From positions 179,836 through 243,835 of the forward strand of contig ONBK01000004.1 of the NCBI GenBank assembly GCA_900316055.1: a stretch of DNA of 64,000 nucleotides, in the 5' to 3' direction. Under the pieces are notes generated by a model, which worked only from the letters and a program-made list of their open reading frames with translations, was not told the DNA's origin and did not search any database. The stretch is from an uncultured Bacteroidales bacterium. Lineage in GTDB: Bacteria; Bacteroidota; Bacteroidia; Bacteroidales; P3. The translations under genes and the position numbers were made by a program. Shown here in pieces: positions 34,638 through 43,296 of the stretch (position 1 is the stretch's first letter; each line of letters begins with the position of its first letter).

Positions 34638-36812
34638 ATGAAAATTCGTATTTTAGCTTTCACTCTGCTGCTGTCGGTTGCGCTGCCCAATGCTGTTCGG
34701 GCCGACGAGGGCATGTGGCTTCTCTCGTTGATTGGCAAGAACTATCAAGACATGCAGCGGCAGGGGTTCAAGTTGACTCCTGAAGACATTTACAGTGTGA
34801 ACCAGAGTTGCTTGAAAGATGCCATTGTGGGTCTGGGCAACGCCGGTTCTCCTTTCTGGCATTTCTGCACTGGCGAAATCATCTCGAGCAAAGGTCTCGT
34901 GAGCACCAACCACCACTGCGGCTACGGTAAGTTGCAGGAGCATTCGACCGTAGAGCACGACTATCTTCGCGACGGCTTCTGGGCCTACAGCATGGACCAG
35001 GAACTTCCCAACCCCGGTCTCACAGCCTCCATCCTCGTGCGCATGGAAGACGTCACCGACCAAGTGAAAAAAGTCCTCACTGACGAAATGAACGAGAGTG
35101 ACCGTGCCGCTGCCGTCCAAAAGATCTCGGAGCAGATTGCCGAGGAAGCTGTGAAGGGCACACAGTATGACGCCAAGGTGATTCCGATGTTCAACGACAA
35201 CCAATATTTCCTCTTTGTCCACATCATTTACAAGGATGTGCGCTTGGTAGGTGCTCCTCCCTCGTCGATGGGCAAGTTCGGTGGCGACACCGACAACTGG
35301 ATGTGGCCGCGTCACACCTGCGATTTCTCGATGTTCCGTATTTATACGGCCCCCGACGGCAGCCCTGCCGACTACAGCAAAGACAATGTCCCTCTGACCC
35401 CCAAGCACCATCTGCCCGTGAGTGCCGGTGAAATCAACGACGGCGACTTTGCCATGGTGATGGGTTTCCCCGGCACTACCGACCACTTCCTCACCTCCTA
35501 CGGCTTGGATGAAACCATGAACATCACCAACAAGTTGCGCTATGAGATTCGCACCGTGAAAATCAACATCCTCCGCGACGAGATGGCCGCCAGTCAGGCC
35601 ACCCGCATCAAATATGCTTCAAAATACGCCTCATGCTCTAACTACTGGAAATACAGTAACGAGCAGAACAAGGCCCTCAAGAACCTCAACACCATGGGTG
35701 TGAAGAAAGAGGTGGAGAAGGAGTATATGGATTGGGCCCGTAGGCAGACCAACCCGAAGTATGCCCGTGCCCTCGACCTCATCCAGAAAGGCTATTCCGC
35801 CCGCGCCGTTGCCGAAGAGGCCAACCAATACCTCGTCGAAGGTCTCCTCACCGGCCCCGAACTGCTGCTGCAGGCTGTGCGCATCTACAACACCCTTGAA
35901 GCCGCGGAGAACCCCGACTATGCCGCCTACCGCGACAATATCCTCGAGGGCATGAAAAACAAAGCCGTCGACTTCTACAAAGACTACAACATGGAAACCG
36001 AGAAGCGGGTAATGACGGGCCTTTTCGCCCACGTCTACAAGCACATGAACGAGCAGTACATGCCCGAGTTCCTTGTGAAAGCCGGAAAGAAGAAAGAGGG
36101 CGACTTCACCAAGTATGTCGACGAGATGTTCAAAGAATCCATCTTTGCCACCGAGGAGAGCTTCATGAAATTCATGGAGAAACCCTCACTGAAGAAACTG
36201 GCGAAAGACCCCATCTACAAGGCCGGCAAGGAGACATTCGACCGCTACCGCGAAGTGAACGAGATGGTACCCCAGGAGGAACAGGAGAACTTGGAACGCG
36301 GCATACGTGACTTTACTGACGGCATTCTGCAAATCAACGACGGCCGCAAACTCATGTCTCCCGACGCTAACTCGACCATCCGACTCACCTATGGTAACGT
36401 GATGAGTTACGACCCACGTGACGGAGTCTCATACCACTACTACACCACCCTGAAGGGTGTTATTGAGAAAGAGGATCCCGAGAACACCGAATTCAACGTC
36501 CCATCGCGTCTGAAAGAACTTTATGCCAAAAAAAACTTCGGCACTTATGCCAACAAGCGCGGCGAACTGCCCACCTGCTTCATCACAAACAACGACATCA
36601 CAGGAGGCAACTCGGGTTCGCCCGTCATCAACGGCAAGGGTCAGCTTATCGGCTTAGCCTTCGACGGGAACAGCGAGGCTATGAGTGGCGACATCGACTT
36701 CGAGGAGAACCTGCAACGCTGTATTTGTCTCGACAGCCGCTACATGCTGTGGGTTATCGACATCTACGCCGGAGCCAAGAACCTCATCGCCGAAATGGAC
36801 ATCGTCAGATAA
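34638..36812 (+). CDS. S46-family dipeptidyl-peptidase, DPP7 type
   Basis: 724 residues from ATG 34638; signal peptide MKIRILAFTLLLSVALPNAVRA, mature start DEGMWLLSLI. Chymotrypsin-like double barrel with a helical lid. Catalytic triad readable: His in STNHHCGYG (about 93), Asp in CDFSMFRIY (about 228), Ser in TGGNSGSPVING (about 659). The S1 pocket region reads LAFDGNSEAMSGDI, with Gly as in DPP7 (hydrophobic P1 preference) and not the Arg of DPP11 (acidic P1). Releases dipeptides from oligopeptides in the periplasm, typical of peptide-fermenting Bacteroidales such as Porphyromonas. It has its own promoter; the rpoN fusion gene starts 10 bases later and may be cotranscribed. N-terminal alternatives upstream are cut off by the promoter. 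Confidence 0.93.
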   Translation: MKIRILAFTLLLSVALPNAVRADEGMWLLSLIGKNYQDMQRQGFKLTPEDIYSVNQSCLKDAIVGLGNAGSPFWHFCTGEIISSKGLVSTNHHCGYGKLQEHSTVEHDYLRDGFWAYSMDQELPNPGLTASILVRMEDVTDQVKKVLTDEMNESDRAAAVQKISEQIAEEAVKGTQYDAKVIPMFNDNQYFLFVHIIYKDVRLVGAPPSSMGKFGGDTDNWMWPRHTCDFSMFRIYTAPDGSPADYSKDNVPLTPKHHLPVSAGEINDGDFAMVMGFPGTTDHFLTSYGLDETMNITNKLRYEIRTVKINILRDEMAASQATRIKYASKYASCSNYWKYSNEQNKALKNLNTMGVKKEVEKEYMDWARRQTNPKYARALDLIQKGYSARAVAEEANQYLVEGLLTGPELLLQAVRIYNTLEAAENPDYAAYRDNILEGMKNKAVDFYKDYNMETEKRVMTGLFAHVYKHMNEQYMPEFLVKAGKKKEGDFTKYVDEMFKESIFATEESFMKFMEKPSLKKLAKDPIYKAGKETFDRYREVNEMVPQEEQENLERGIRDFTDGILQINDGRKLMSPDANSTIRLTYGNVMSYDPRDGVSYHYYTTLKGVIEKEDPENTEFNVPSRLKELYAKKNFGTYANKRGELPTCFITNNDITGGNSGSPVINGKGQLIGLAFDGNSEAMSGDIDFEENLQRCICLDSRYMLWVIDIYAGAKNLIAEMDIVR

Positions 36813-36821
36813 GAAGAAAAA

Positions 36822-39179
36822 ATGAAACAAGTTCAGCGACAGCAACTGCAGCAGAAGCTCTCACCGCAACAGATACAGTTGATGCGGCTGCTGCAGTTGC
36901 CCGTCACTGATCTTGAACAGGCCATCAAGGAAGAGATAGAAAAAAACCCTCTCCTCGAGGCCACCCCTCCAGAGAACGAGGAGAATATCGACACCATTGA
37001 TACCTCGGGCAACGATGCCTCGGATTGGGACAGCGAAGAGGAGGATTTCGGATACAACTACCACGAACACCTAGAGAGCGACCCCAACGCCACACGGCGC
37101 GAATTCGTCCTCTCGGATACGCCCTCATTCTCCGAACGACTCACCGACCAACTCATCAGCCGGCCACTCACTGAGCGGCAACGACTTATCGCCAACGAAT
37201 TGATAGGCACCCTCGACGAGGCCGGCTATCTGAGTCGCGACCTCGACCTCGTTACCAACGACATGGCCTTCCGCCAAGGTGTGGAAGCCACGAGAGAAGA
37301 GGTACTAGAGGTGCTGCGGATCATCCAAAGTCTGGAACCTGCCGGCATCGGAGCCAGAAATCTACGAGAATGCCTCATGCTCCAACTGGAGCGAATGAAA
37401 GAAGAAAAAGATACTGTAGTTGACGGTTCCGCCGTCGATAAAATAGTCCTTGACACTGCAATCTCCGTGGTGGAACACCATTTCGACGATTTCGCCAACC
37501 ATCGCTACGAGCGCATCTGCGACACCCTCGGCATTAGTCAGGAGCAGTTTGACGAAGCCGCCGCCGCCATACGGCGACTTAACCCGAAGCCCGGCAGCTC
37601 AGAGGCCGAGAGCGAGCTGACGGCGGCCGTATTCACTCCCGACATCATCCTGCAACAAAACGACGGAGAACTCCACTTCTACCTGAATGACGGAAACCTG
37701 CCACGACTCTCGCTCAACACCTACTATACCGACCTCCTGGCCGAAATGGAGAAAGAGAAAAGCAGTCGTCCAACCCCCGGAGAGCGCGAGACGATGCAGT
37801 TTCTGCGTAGCAAACAGGCTGACGCACAAGGCTTCATCGACCTCCTGCAACAACGGCACGACACTATAGTCCGAGTGATGCGTTACATCATCAAGCACCA
37901 GCGCCGATTCCTCCTCACCGGCGACCCGAACCAGATGCAACCAATGAGACAACGGGAAGTGGCTGACGCCACTGGTCTCGACATCTCCACGGTCTCACGT
38001 ATGGCCAACAGCAAATTTCTCCAGACCGACTTCGGTACCATCCCACTGAAAGACTGCTTCTCGAAAGGCATGTCCAACGAGGCAGGAGAAGAAATCTCAG
38101 TGGAGACCATCAAACAGCGACTCTCCGACGCTATAGACAAAGAAGACAAGCATTCGCCCCTCTCGGACGATGCCCTCACCAAGCAACTCAATAGCCAGGG
38201 ATTCCCCTTGGCGAGGCGCACGGTGGCGAAATACCGTGAGCAGCTGGGAATTCCAGTGGCACGGTTGCGCCGAATACTTATTATAGTATTAATACTATTA
38301 TCACCATTCACCCCCCAGCTCTCGCCGCTTACCGCACAGAACTCCTACTACGACTCACTCATAGCAGTGCGCCTAAAAACCGCCGAGAAAATGGAGAGTG
38401 AAAAAAAGAGGAAAGTGGAGAGTGAAAAGAGGAAAGTGGAAAGCGGTAAGCGGAAAACAGAAAGCACCCCTGCCGCACCTGAACAACAACTTTCAACTTC
38501 CAACTCTCAACTTTCAGCTTCCATGGCTCCTTTATGGTATACGGGCTTCCCCCACAACCGCGTGAACCCAATGGGACGAACGCACATAGACCTCCTGCCG
38601 GACGAAATCGTTCTCAGACTCGTCGCCGACAGCGGCGATTTCTGCTTCCCCGTAAAACGCCCGAAAACCTCAAACTACGGCTGGCGCTGGCAACGGGGAC
38701 ACCACGGTGTGGACATAGGGCTTCCCGTCGGTGAGCCAGTCCACTGCGCCTTCAGTGGTATCGTTCGTGTAGCCACACGCATGGGAGGCTACGGCAACTG
38801 TATTGTCGTGCGCCATCCCAACGGCTTGGAGACCCTCTATGGACACCTTTCCAAAATCAATGTCCAACCCAACCAAAAGGTCGAGGTGGGCGAAGTGATA
38901 GGTCTCGGCGGCAACACCGGTAACTCCACTGGCCCACACCTCCATTTCGAGTGTCGATTCCTCTACCAGACCTTCGATCCCGAATGGATACTCGACTTCA
39001 CCAACTACACCCTCCGTACACGACGGCTGCACCTCGACAAAAGCTATTTCGGAATCCACCAGCCGCGCAAAGGGCAAACCATCGACTATAAAGCCGACAA
39101 CAGCATCATCAAAGAAAATAAAAAAGGCAAGAAGCGCAATAACTCCTCCGCACCAGCCTTCAACATAAAAGACTTTTAA
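36822..39179 (+). CDS. rpoN: In-frame fusion: sigma-54 factor RpoN and secreted M23 murein peptidase
   Basis: 785 residues in one frame. Residues 1-484 are a full-length sigma-54: region I LSPQQIQLMRLLQLPVTDLEQAI, region III with core-binding and HTH segments (VADATGLDISTVSRM), and the RpoN box ARRTVAKYREQLG. Immediately afterwards, ARLRRILIIVLILLSPF is a charged-hydrophobic segment like a signal peptide, ending LSPLTAQ. A repeat-coded linker (EKRKVESGKRKTES) follows, then an M23/LytM domain with all zinc and catalytic motifs: HHGVDIG, YGHLS, GPHLHFE. No stop separates the two. Internal GTG (38256) or TTG (38265) codons could start a separate secreted peptidase. As one chain, the sigma factor would be membrane-tethered. 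A lost stop or a sequencing error is the alternative. Confidence 0.85.
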   Translation: MKQVQRQQLQQKLSPQQIQLMRLLQLPVTDLEQAIKEEIEKNPLLEATPPENEENIDTIDTSGNDASDWDSEEEDFGYNYHEHLESDPNATRREFVLSDTPSFSERLTDQLISRPLTERQRLIANELIGTLDEAGYLSRDLDLVTNDMAFRQGVEATREEVLEVLRIIQSLEPAGIGARNLRECLMLQLERMKEEKDTVVDGSAVDKIVLDTAISVVEHHFDDFANHRYERICDTLGISQEQFDEAAAAIRRLNPKPGSSEAESELTAAVFTPDIILQQNDGELHFYLNDGNLPRLSLNTYYTDLLAEMEKEKSSRPTPGERETMQFLRSKQADAQGFIDLLQQRHDTIVRVMRYIIKHQRRFLLTGDPNQMQPMRQREVADATGLDISTVSRMANSKFLQTDFGTIPLKDCFSKGMSNEAGEEISVETIKQRLSDAIDKEDKHSPLSDDALTKQLNSQGFPLARRTVAKYREQLGIPVARLRRILIIVLILLSPFTPQLSPLTAQNSYYDSLIAVRLKTAEKMESEKKRKVESEKRKVESGKRKTESTPAAPEQQLSTSNSQLSASMAPLWYTGFPHNRVNPMGRTHIDLLPDEIVLRLVADSGDFCFPVKRPKTSNYGWRWQRGHHGVDIGLPVGEPVHCAFSGIVRVATRMGGYGNCIVVRHPNGLETLYGHLSKINVQPNQKVEVGEVIGLGGNTGNSTGPHLHFECRFLYQTFDPEWILDFTNYTLRTRRLHLDKSYFGIHQPRKGQTIDYKADNSIIKENKKGKKRNNSSAPAFNIKDF
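38385..38523 (+). repeat. Two heptamer tracts in the linker of the rpoN/M23 gene
   Basis: 38385-38466: heptamers such as gaaagtg, gagagtg, aaaagag, gaaagcg, encoding the KVESEKRKVESGK segment. 38484-38523: tttcaac, ttccaac, tctcaac, tttcagc, encoding QLSTSNSQLSA. Both types recur elsewhere in the window (murE, rsmH, batA). Confidence 0.85.
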
Positions 39180-39212
39180 CCCTCACAAAACACTAAATAC
39201 TGAACACTGATT

Positions 39213-39695
39213 ATGAAAAAGACCAACCTATCCAACTACGACCCCACGACCGTTCCCGATGGCAGCAAATATCGTATCGGTGTCATTGCCGCCGAATGGA
39301 ATCCCGAAGTCACCAACGCACTCCTCGACGGTGCTGTGGGCACCCTCCTCGAACACGGAGTCAAAGAGGAGAACCTTATCGTGAGACGTGTTCCTGGGAC
39401 CTTTGAACTCTCCTCGGCAGCCGACATCATGCTTGATTCACAATACCCCGATGCCGTTATATGCATCGGCTGCGTAATACAAGGTGAGACACGCCACTTC
39501 GAGTTCATCTGTCAAGCCGTGTCGCAAGGCATTACCAATGTGGCCATCAAACACGAATGCCCTGTCATCTTCAGTGTTCTTACTACCGACACCATGCAGC
39601 AGGCTCTCGACCGTGCTGGCGGGAAACACGGTAACAAAGGTGTCGAAGGAGCTATTACCGCCCTCAAAATGATTGCCTACAAAGAATCGCTCTAA
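39213..39695 (+). CDS. ribH: 6,7-dimethyl-8-ribityllumazine synthase
   Basis: 160 residues, normal length. Penultimate step of riboflavin synthesis; forms icosahedral or pentameric shells. Motifs: GVIAAEWNPEVTNALLDGAV (substrate loop with W replacing the usual F), VPGTFELSSAADIM, CIGCVIQGETRHFEFICQAVSQGI, PVIFSVLTTDTMQQALDRAGG, KGVEGAITALKM. The fmt start codon follows its stop without a gap. Upstream 33 bases contain a short octamer-like repeat and no riboswitch. Confidence 0.96.
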   Translation: MKKTNLSNYDPTTVPDGSKYRIGVIAAEWNPEVTNALLDGAVGTLLEHGVKEENLIVRRVPGTFELSSAADIMLDSQYPDAVICIGCVIQGETRHFEFICQAVSQGITNVAIKHECPVIFSVLTTDTMQQALDRAGGKHGNKGVEGAITALKMIAYKESL

Positions 39696-40631
39696 ATGAA
39701 AATAGTCTATTTCGGAACCCCCGACTTTGCCGTCGAAAGTCTCGATGCCATTATGCAGAGTCGCCATCAGGTGTGCGCTGTCGTCACCGTTCCCGACCGC
39801 CAAGCCGGACGCGGACAGAAAGTGGTCTTCAGCCCTGTCAAAGAATATGCTCTCGAACATCATCTCCCGCTACTGCAACCAGAAAAACTGAGGGACGAGG
39901 AATTCCTCAATGAACTGGCCGCCTACAAAGCAGATATGTTTGTCGTCGTGGCTTTTCGTATGCTGCCGGAAGCGGTATGGAACATGCCACCCCACGGCAC
40001 CTTCAACCTCCACGCATCTTTGCTGCCTCGCTATCGTGGGGCTGCTCCCATCAATCATGCCATCATTAACGGCGACAACGAAACCGGTGTAACCACATTT
40101 CTCTTGAACCACCACATCGACGAAGGGCAGATACTCCTTCAGGAGCGCACCCCTATCTCTCCCAACGACAATGCCGGCACCCTCCACGACCGTCTGGCCA
40201 CCATAGGACGTACCTTGGTTGTCAGAACGCTCGACGGCATAGAGGAGAATACCATCACCCCCATGCCCCAGCAAGGTACACCTACCGCAGCGCCCAAAAT
40301 CTTTAAAGACGACTGCTATATCAATTTTAACCTCTCCTGCTATCAGGCGGTCGACTTCGTCCGCGGACTTTCCCCTTACCCTGCCGCCCTCCTCACCCTC
40401 GTCTCTCCTCAAGGCGAAGAAGTCCTTTTCAAAATCTTCGATGTTACCGCCATTCCCGACCCGTCAGCCACTCCAAGAGAACTTATTTGCGACCAAAAAA
40501 AGGTGTTAAAAATTGGTGTAACCGACGGATTTTTACAGATTTTGAGCCTACAAATGAGCGGGAAACGAAAAAATAATACAGAAGATTTTTTGAGAGGAAA
40601 CAAACTAATTGGTTGGAAATTAGCAAGATAG
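39696..40631 (+). CDS. fmt: Methionyl-tRNA formyltransferase
   Basis: 311 residues. Formylates initiator Met-tRNA. N-terminal domain: IVYFGTPDFAVESLDAI, PDRQAGRGQKVVFSPVKEYA, the catalytic HASLLPRYRGAAPINHAIINGD and GVTTFLLNHHIDEGQILLQE; C-terminal domain from about residue 205 (NFNLSCYQAVDFVRGLSPYPAA). All catalytic residues (Asn/His/Asp region) present. Directly after ribH (stop and start adjacent). The end of the gene becomes AT-rich (KRKNNTEDFLRGNKLIGWK). Followed by the HU promoter. Confidence 0.96.
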   Translation: MKIVYFGTPDFAVESLDAIMQSRHQVCAVVTVPDRQAGRGQKVVFSPVKEYALEHHLPLLQPEKLRDEEFLNELAAYKADMFVVVAFRMLPEAVWNMPPHGTFNLHASLLPRYRGAAPINHAIINGDNETGVTTFLLNHHIDEGQILLQERTPISPNDNAGTLHDRLATIGRTLVVRTLDGIEENTITPMPQQGTPTAAPKIFKDDCYINFNLSCYQAVDFVRGLSPYPAALLTLVSPQGEEVLFKIFDVTAIPDPSATPRELICDQKKVLKIGVTDGFLQILSLQMSGKRKNNTEDFLRGNKLIGWKLAR

Positions 40632-40671
40632 ATTTTTTTAATTAATTTTTTATTAAAAAAACAAAAAAAAA

Positions 40672-40704
40672 TTTGGATTATATTAAATATTATTTCTATA
40701 TTTG
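40672..40704 (+). promoter_or_regulatory. Bacteroidota promoter for HU
   Basis: TTTG at 40672-40675 and TATATTTG at 40697-40704, 21 bases apart, then CA. Leader of about 40 bases before the ATG at 40752. Confidence 0.75.
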
Positions 40705-40751
40705 CAGCGAAAACAAAGTCAACATTTATTAACCTTTTAAACATTATTAGC

Positions 40752-41015
40752 ATGAACAAAACTGAACTTGTTAACGCCATGGCCGATAAGGCCGGTATGA
40801 CCAAAGTCGCTGCCAAAAAGGCTATGACCGCTTGCTTTGACACCATCCAGGAGCAGCTCAAAAAAGGCGAGAAAGTGACCCTCATCGGTTTCGGTACCTT
40901 CAGCGTGGTCAAGCGTAAAGCCCGCACCGCTAAGAACCCTCGCACCGGTAAAGCCGTCAAAGTGCCCGCCAAGAAAGTGGCTAAATTCAAAGCTGGCAGC
41001 AAACTCCTCAAATAA
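40752..41015 (+). CDS. HU-family DNA-binding protein
   Basis: 87 residues, the canonical HU length. MNKTELVNAMADKAGMTKVA, then the beta-arm signature GFGTFSVVKRKARTAKNPRTG with the DNA-intercalating proline in NPRTGKAV, and a lysine-rich end. Bends and compacts DNA as a dimer. Single gene with its own strong promoter and a textbook terminator behind it, as expected for an abundant protein. Confidence 0.96.
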   Translation: MNKTELVNAMADKAGMTKVAAKKAMTACFDTIQEQLKKGEKVTLIGFGTFSVVKRKARTAKNPRTGKAVKVPAKKVAKFKAGSKLLK

Positions 41016-41031
41016 GAAGAGTTCTATTATT

Positions 41032-41063
41032 AAAAAGACGAGCTTGAAGCTCGTCTTTTTTTT
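41032..41063 (+). terminator. Intrinsic terminator after HU
   Basis: Stem agacgagc with its complement (41036-41056) around a small ttgaa loop, followed by eight T residues. Upstream A-run allows function on the opposite strand as well. Confidence 0.9.
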
Positions 41064-41130
41064 ATACCTAGTAAAAACAAAATTAACGGAATTTAACAGA
41101 ATTATGTTATAAAGTGTGAAAAAAGATTAG

Positions 41131-41138
41131 TATCTTTG
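41131..41138 (+). promoter_or_regulatory. -7 promoter box for gpsA
   Basis: TATCTTTG followed by CA; -33 element not evident. The expected transcript start, about 41145, lies just before a perfect hairpin. Confidence 0.65.
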
Positions 41139-41147
41139 CAATTTAAT

Positions 41148-41171
41148 TACAACGCATCCATATGCGTTGTA
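41148..41171 (+). promoter_or_regulatory. Perfect hairpin at the 5' end of the gpsA mRNA
   Basis: Ten-base arms tacaacgcat and atgcgttgta with a ccat loop, at the predicted first bases of the transcript and 26 bases before the gpsA ATG. A stem at the very 5' end is known in other bacteria to protect mRNA from decay; that role here is inferred. Confidence 0.7.
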
Positions 41172-41197
41172 ACAATTGATAATTAAAGACATAAATA

Positions 41198-42190
41198 ATG
41201 ATAGGAGTAATTGGAAGTGGCACCTGGGCTACTGCAATTGTCAAAATACTGCTGGAACAAGAGGGGCGAAAAGTCAACTGGTGGGTTCGTAATGATGCAG
41301 TCCGCGAAGGGCTGCAACACAACGGCCGTAACCCCAAATACCTACCCTCCGTTCAACTCGACGCTAATCGGCTCAACATCAGCGATAACATGGCTCAAAT
41401 TGTCGCTGAAAGCAAATACCTCTTCCTCGTCATCCCCTCCGCCTATGTCGCCAGCACTCTCGAGCAACTCCCTAACATTGCTTACAAAGGCAAGAAATTC
41501 ATCTCTGCTATCAAAGGCGTAATCCCCGACAAAAGAGTTTCCGTATCGGTCTACCTCGAGAACATGCTGAAAATCAAACGCAATGACATCTGCGTCATCA
41601 GCGGTCCCACCCACGCCGAAGAAGCCAGCCGCTCCATGCCCACTTTCCTCACCATGGCTTCCAGCAGCCCCTCCCTCGCCATCGAAGTGGAACAGATGAT
41701 GCACTGCAACTACCTCCATACTACCCACACCACCGACATCTGGTTTCTTGAACGCGTCGGACTCCTGAAAAACATCTACGCCATCTGCGCCGGTATCTGC
41801 CAAGGTCTCGGCTACGGCGACAATCTCAATGCCGTAATGGTCAGTGCCGCCGCACGCGAACTCAACCGTCTTACCCGTAGCCTCAGTCCCTCACCCGTCA
41901 ACTTCTTCGAAAATTGCTATCTCGGCGACCTCATGGTCACCTGCTGGTCACACCACAGTCGCAACCGCCGCCTCGGCGAAGCTATCGCCCAAGGAAAACA
42001 TCTCGAAGACATCTTCGCCGAAATGGGTATGGTCGCCGAAGGCTACTACTCCGCCAAAAACTTCCACGAACTCGGTATGATGACTGGCAAAGTGGACGAA
42101 ATGCCCATCGCCGAAGCCGTCTATCGCATCCTCTATGAGGAAGCCAATCCAAAAGAAGAAATCAACACTCTTATAGACAACGCATTCTAA
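41198..42190 (+). CDS. gpsA: NAD(P)H-dependent glycerol-3-phosphate dehydrogenase
   Basis: 330 residues. Makes sn-glycerol-3-phosphate for phospholipids. Starts with the dinucleotide fold IGVIGSGTWATAIVKIL; FLVIPSAYV; AIKGVIP with the catalytic-region lysine; ISGPTHAEEASRSMPTFLTM (GP.HA.E motif); LKNIYAICAGICQGLGYGDN; and GDLMVTCWSHHSRNRRLG. Overlaps the acyltransferase gene by one base (TAATG), coupling synthesis of glycerol-3-phosphate with its acylation. Confidence 0.95.
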   Translation: MIGVIGSGTWATAIVKILLEQEGRKVNWWVRNDAVREGLQHNGRNPKYLPSVQLDANRLNISDNMAQIVAESKYLFLVIPSAYVASTLEQLPNIAYKGKKFISAIKGVIPDKRVSVSVYLENMLKIKRNDICVISGPTHAEEASRSMPTFLTMASSSPSLAIEVEQMMHCNYLHTTHTTDIWFLERVGLLKNIYAICAGICQGLGYGDNLNAVMVSAAARELNRLTRSLSPSPVNFFENCYLGDLMVTCWSHHSRNRRLGEAIAQGKHLEDIFAEMGMVAEGYYSAKNFHELGMMTGKVDEMPIAEAVYRILYEEANPKEEINTLIDNAF

Positions 42191-43293
42191 TGACCGATAA
42201 CACCTTCGACGACATCCGACCTTACCGCGACGACGAAGTCGTCGCCGCCATCGAACGCATCTCCCAGTGGGAACTCATACCTCAAATCCTCCGTTTCATA
42301 TACCCGCAGGAAAAACCCGAAGACTCCATGGCGCGCCTCCGCAACGTAAAGACCGTCAAAGAGCTACAAACCACCTTCATGTACGATGCCATCTGCCGCA
42401 TCGTCAAAACCACCTCCGACGGCTTTGAATGCTCCGGCTACGACTACATCAAACGAGGACAATCCTACCTCTTCATCTCCAACCACCGCGACATTACACT
42501 CGACGCTTTCCTCCTCCAAATGGTCTTCATTTCTCGCCTGCGAGAAACATCTTATATCGTCTTTGGGAACAACCTCATGGAGACACCCCTCATGCGCGAC
42601 CTCTATCTCAGCAACAAACTCATCCAGATGGAACGCGGCGGCAACCCCATGGCCTTCTACCGCAGCCTCCAGCACCTCTCCCGCTACATCCATCACCTTG
42701 TCGTCGACCAAAACCACTCCGTCTGGATAGCCCAGAAAAACGGCCGCAGCAAAAACGGCATAGACTCCACAGCCCCCGCCATCATCAAAATGCTCACCCT
42801 TGGGGCCGACACCCCGGCACCACAAACCCTTGCCGACCTCCACATCGTCCCACTCTCCGTCTCCTATGAATGGGACCCCTGTGATCTCATGAAAGCCAAT
42901 GAACTCTACAAGAAAACACTCGGCGAATACCATAAAGTCGAAGGCGAAGACACCAACAGCGTCGCAACAGGCATCGTCGGTTCAAAAGGACACATACATC
43001 TCTCCATAGGCAAACCCCTCACAGCCAACGAACTCATCCCCACGGACGGCAAAGACCTCGCTGACCACGTCGCCTCCGTACTCGACCGCCACATCCAACG
43101 CCTCTATCACCTCATGCCCACCAACTACCTCGCCTACGACATGCTCAATAACACCAACCAACACCGCCAGCACTACACCGTCGATGTCAAGAACAAATTC
43201 CTCCAGCGCATGAGTCAACTCCCTGAAGGCGATCCTCAACGCATCTTCCTCGAAATGTACGCCAACCCCGTCATCTCAGCCCGGAAGAAATAA
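42190..43293 (+). CDS. PlsC-like glycerophosphate acyltransferase domain protein
   Basis: 367 residues. The acyltransferase box reads ISNHRDITLDAFLLQM (N-H-R-D...D), followed by a second block GNNLMETPLMRDLYLSNKLI and QMERGGNP, and a third block VDQNHSVWIAQKNGRSKNG (the substrate-phosphate region). No membrane helix is obvious, so probably peripheral. By context with gpsA it should acylate glycerol-3-phosphate or lysophosphatidate, but the substrate is not determined by sequence; relatives in Bacteroidota are annotated simply as 1-acyl-glycerol-3-phosphate acyltransferases. The stop is 3 bases from the convergent helicase gene. Confidence 0.82.
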   Translation: MTDNTFDDIRPYRDDEVVAAIERISQWELIPQILRFIYPQEKPEDSMARLRNVKTVKELQTTFMYDAICRIVKTTSDGFECSGYDYIKRGQSYLFISNHRDITLDAFLLQMVFISRLRETSYIVFGNNLMETPLMRDLYLSNKLIQMERGGNPMAFYRSLQHLSRYIHHLVVDQNHSVWIAQKNGRSKNGIDSTAPAIIKMLTLGADTPAPQTLADLHIVPLSVSYEWDPCDLMKANELYKKTLGEYHKVEGEDTNSVATGIVGSKGHIHLSIGKPLTANELIPTDGKDLADHVASVLDRHIQRLYHLMPTNYLAYDMLNNTNQHRQHYTVDVKNKFLQRMSQLPEGDPQRIFLEMYANPVISARKK

Positions 43294-43296
43294 CCG

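Noticed and set aside
36822-39179. Treating the rpoN/M23 frame as two normal adjacent genes
   Set aside because: There is no stop codon between the two parts in this sequence, so two separate stop-delimited genes cannot be drawn; internal initiation remains possible and is noted instead.
39180-39212. FMN riboswitch before ribH
   Set aside because: The gap is only 33 bases, far too short for the aptamer, and is made of an octamer-like repeat.
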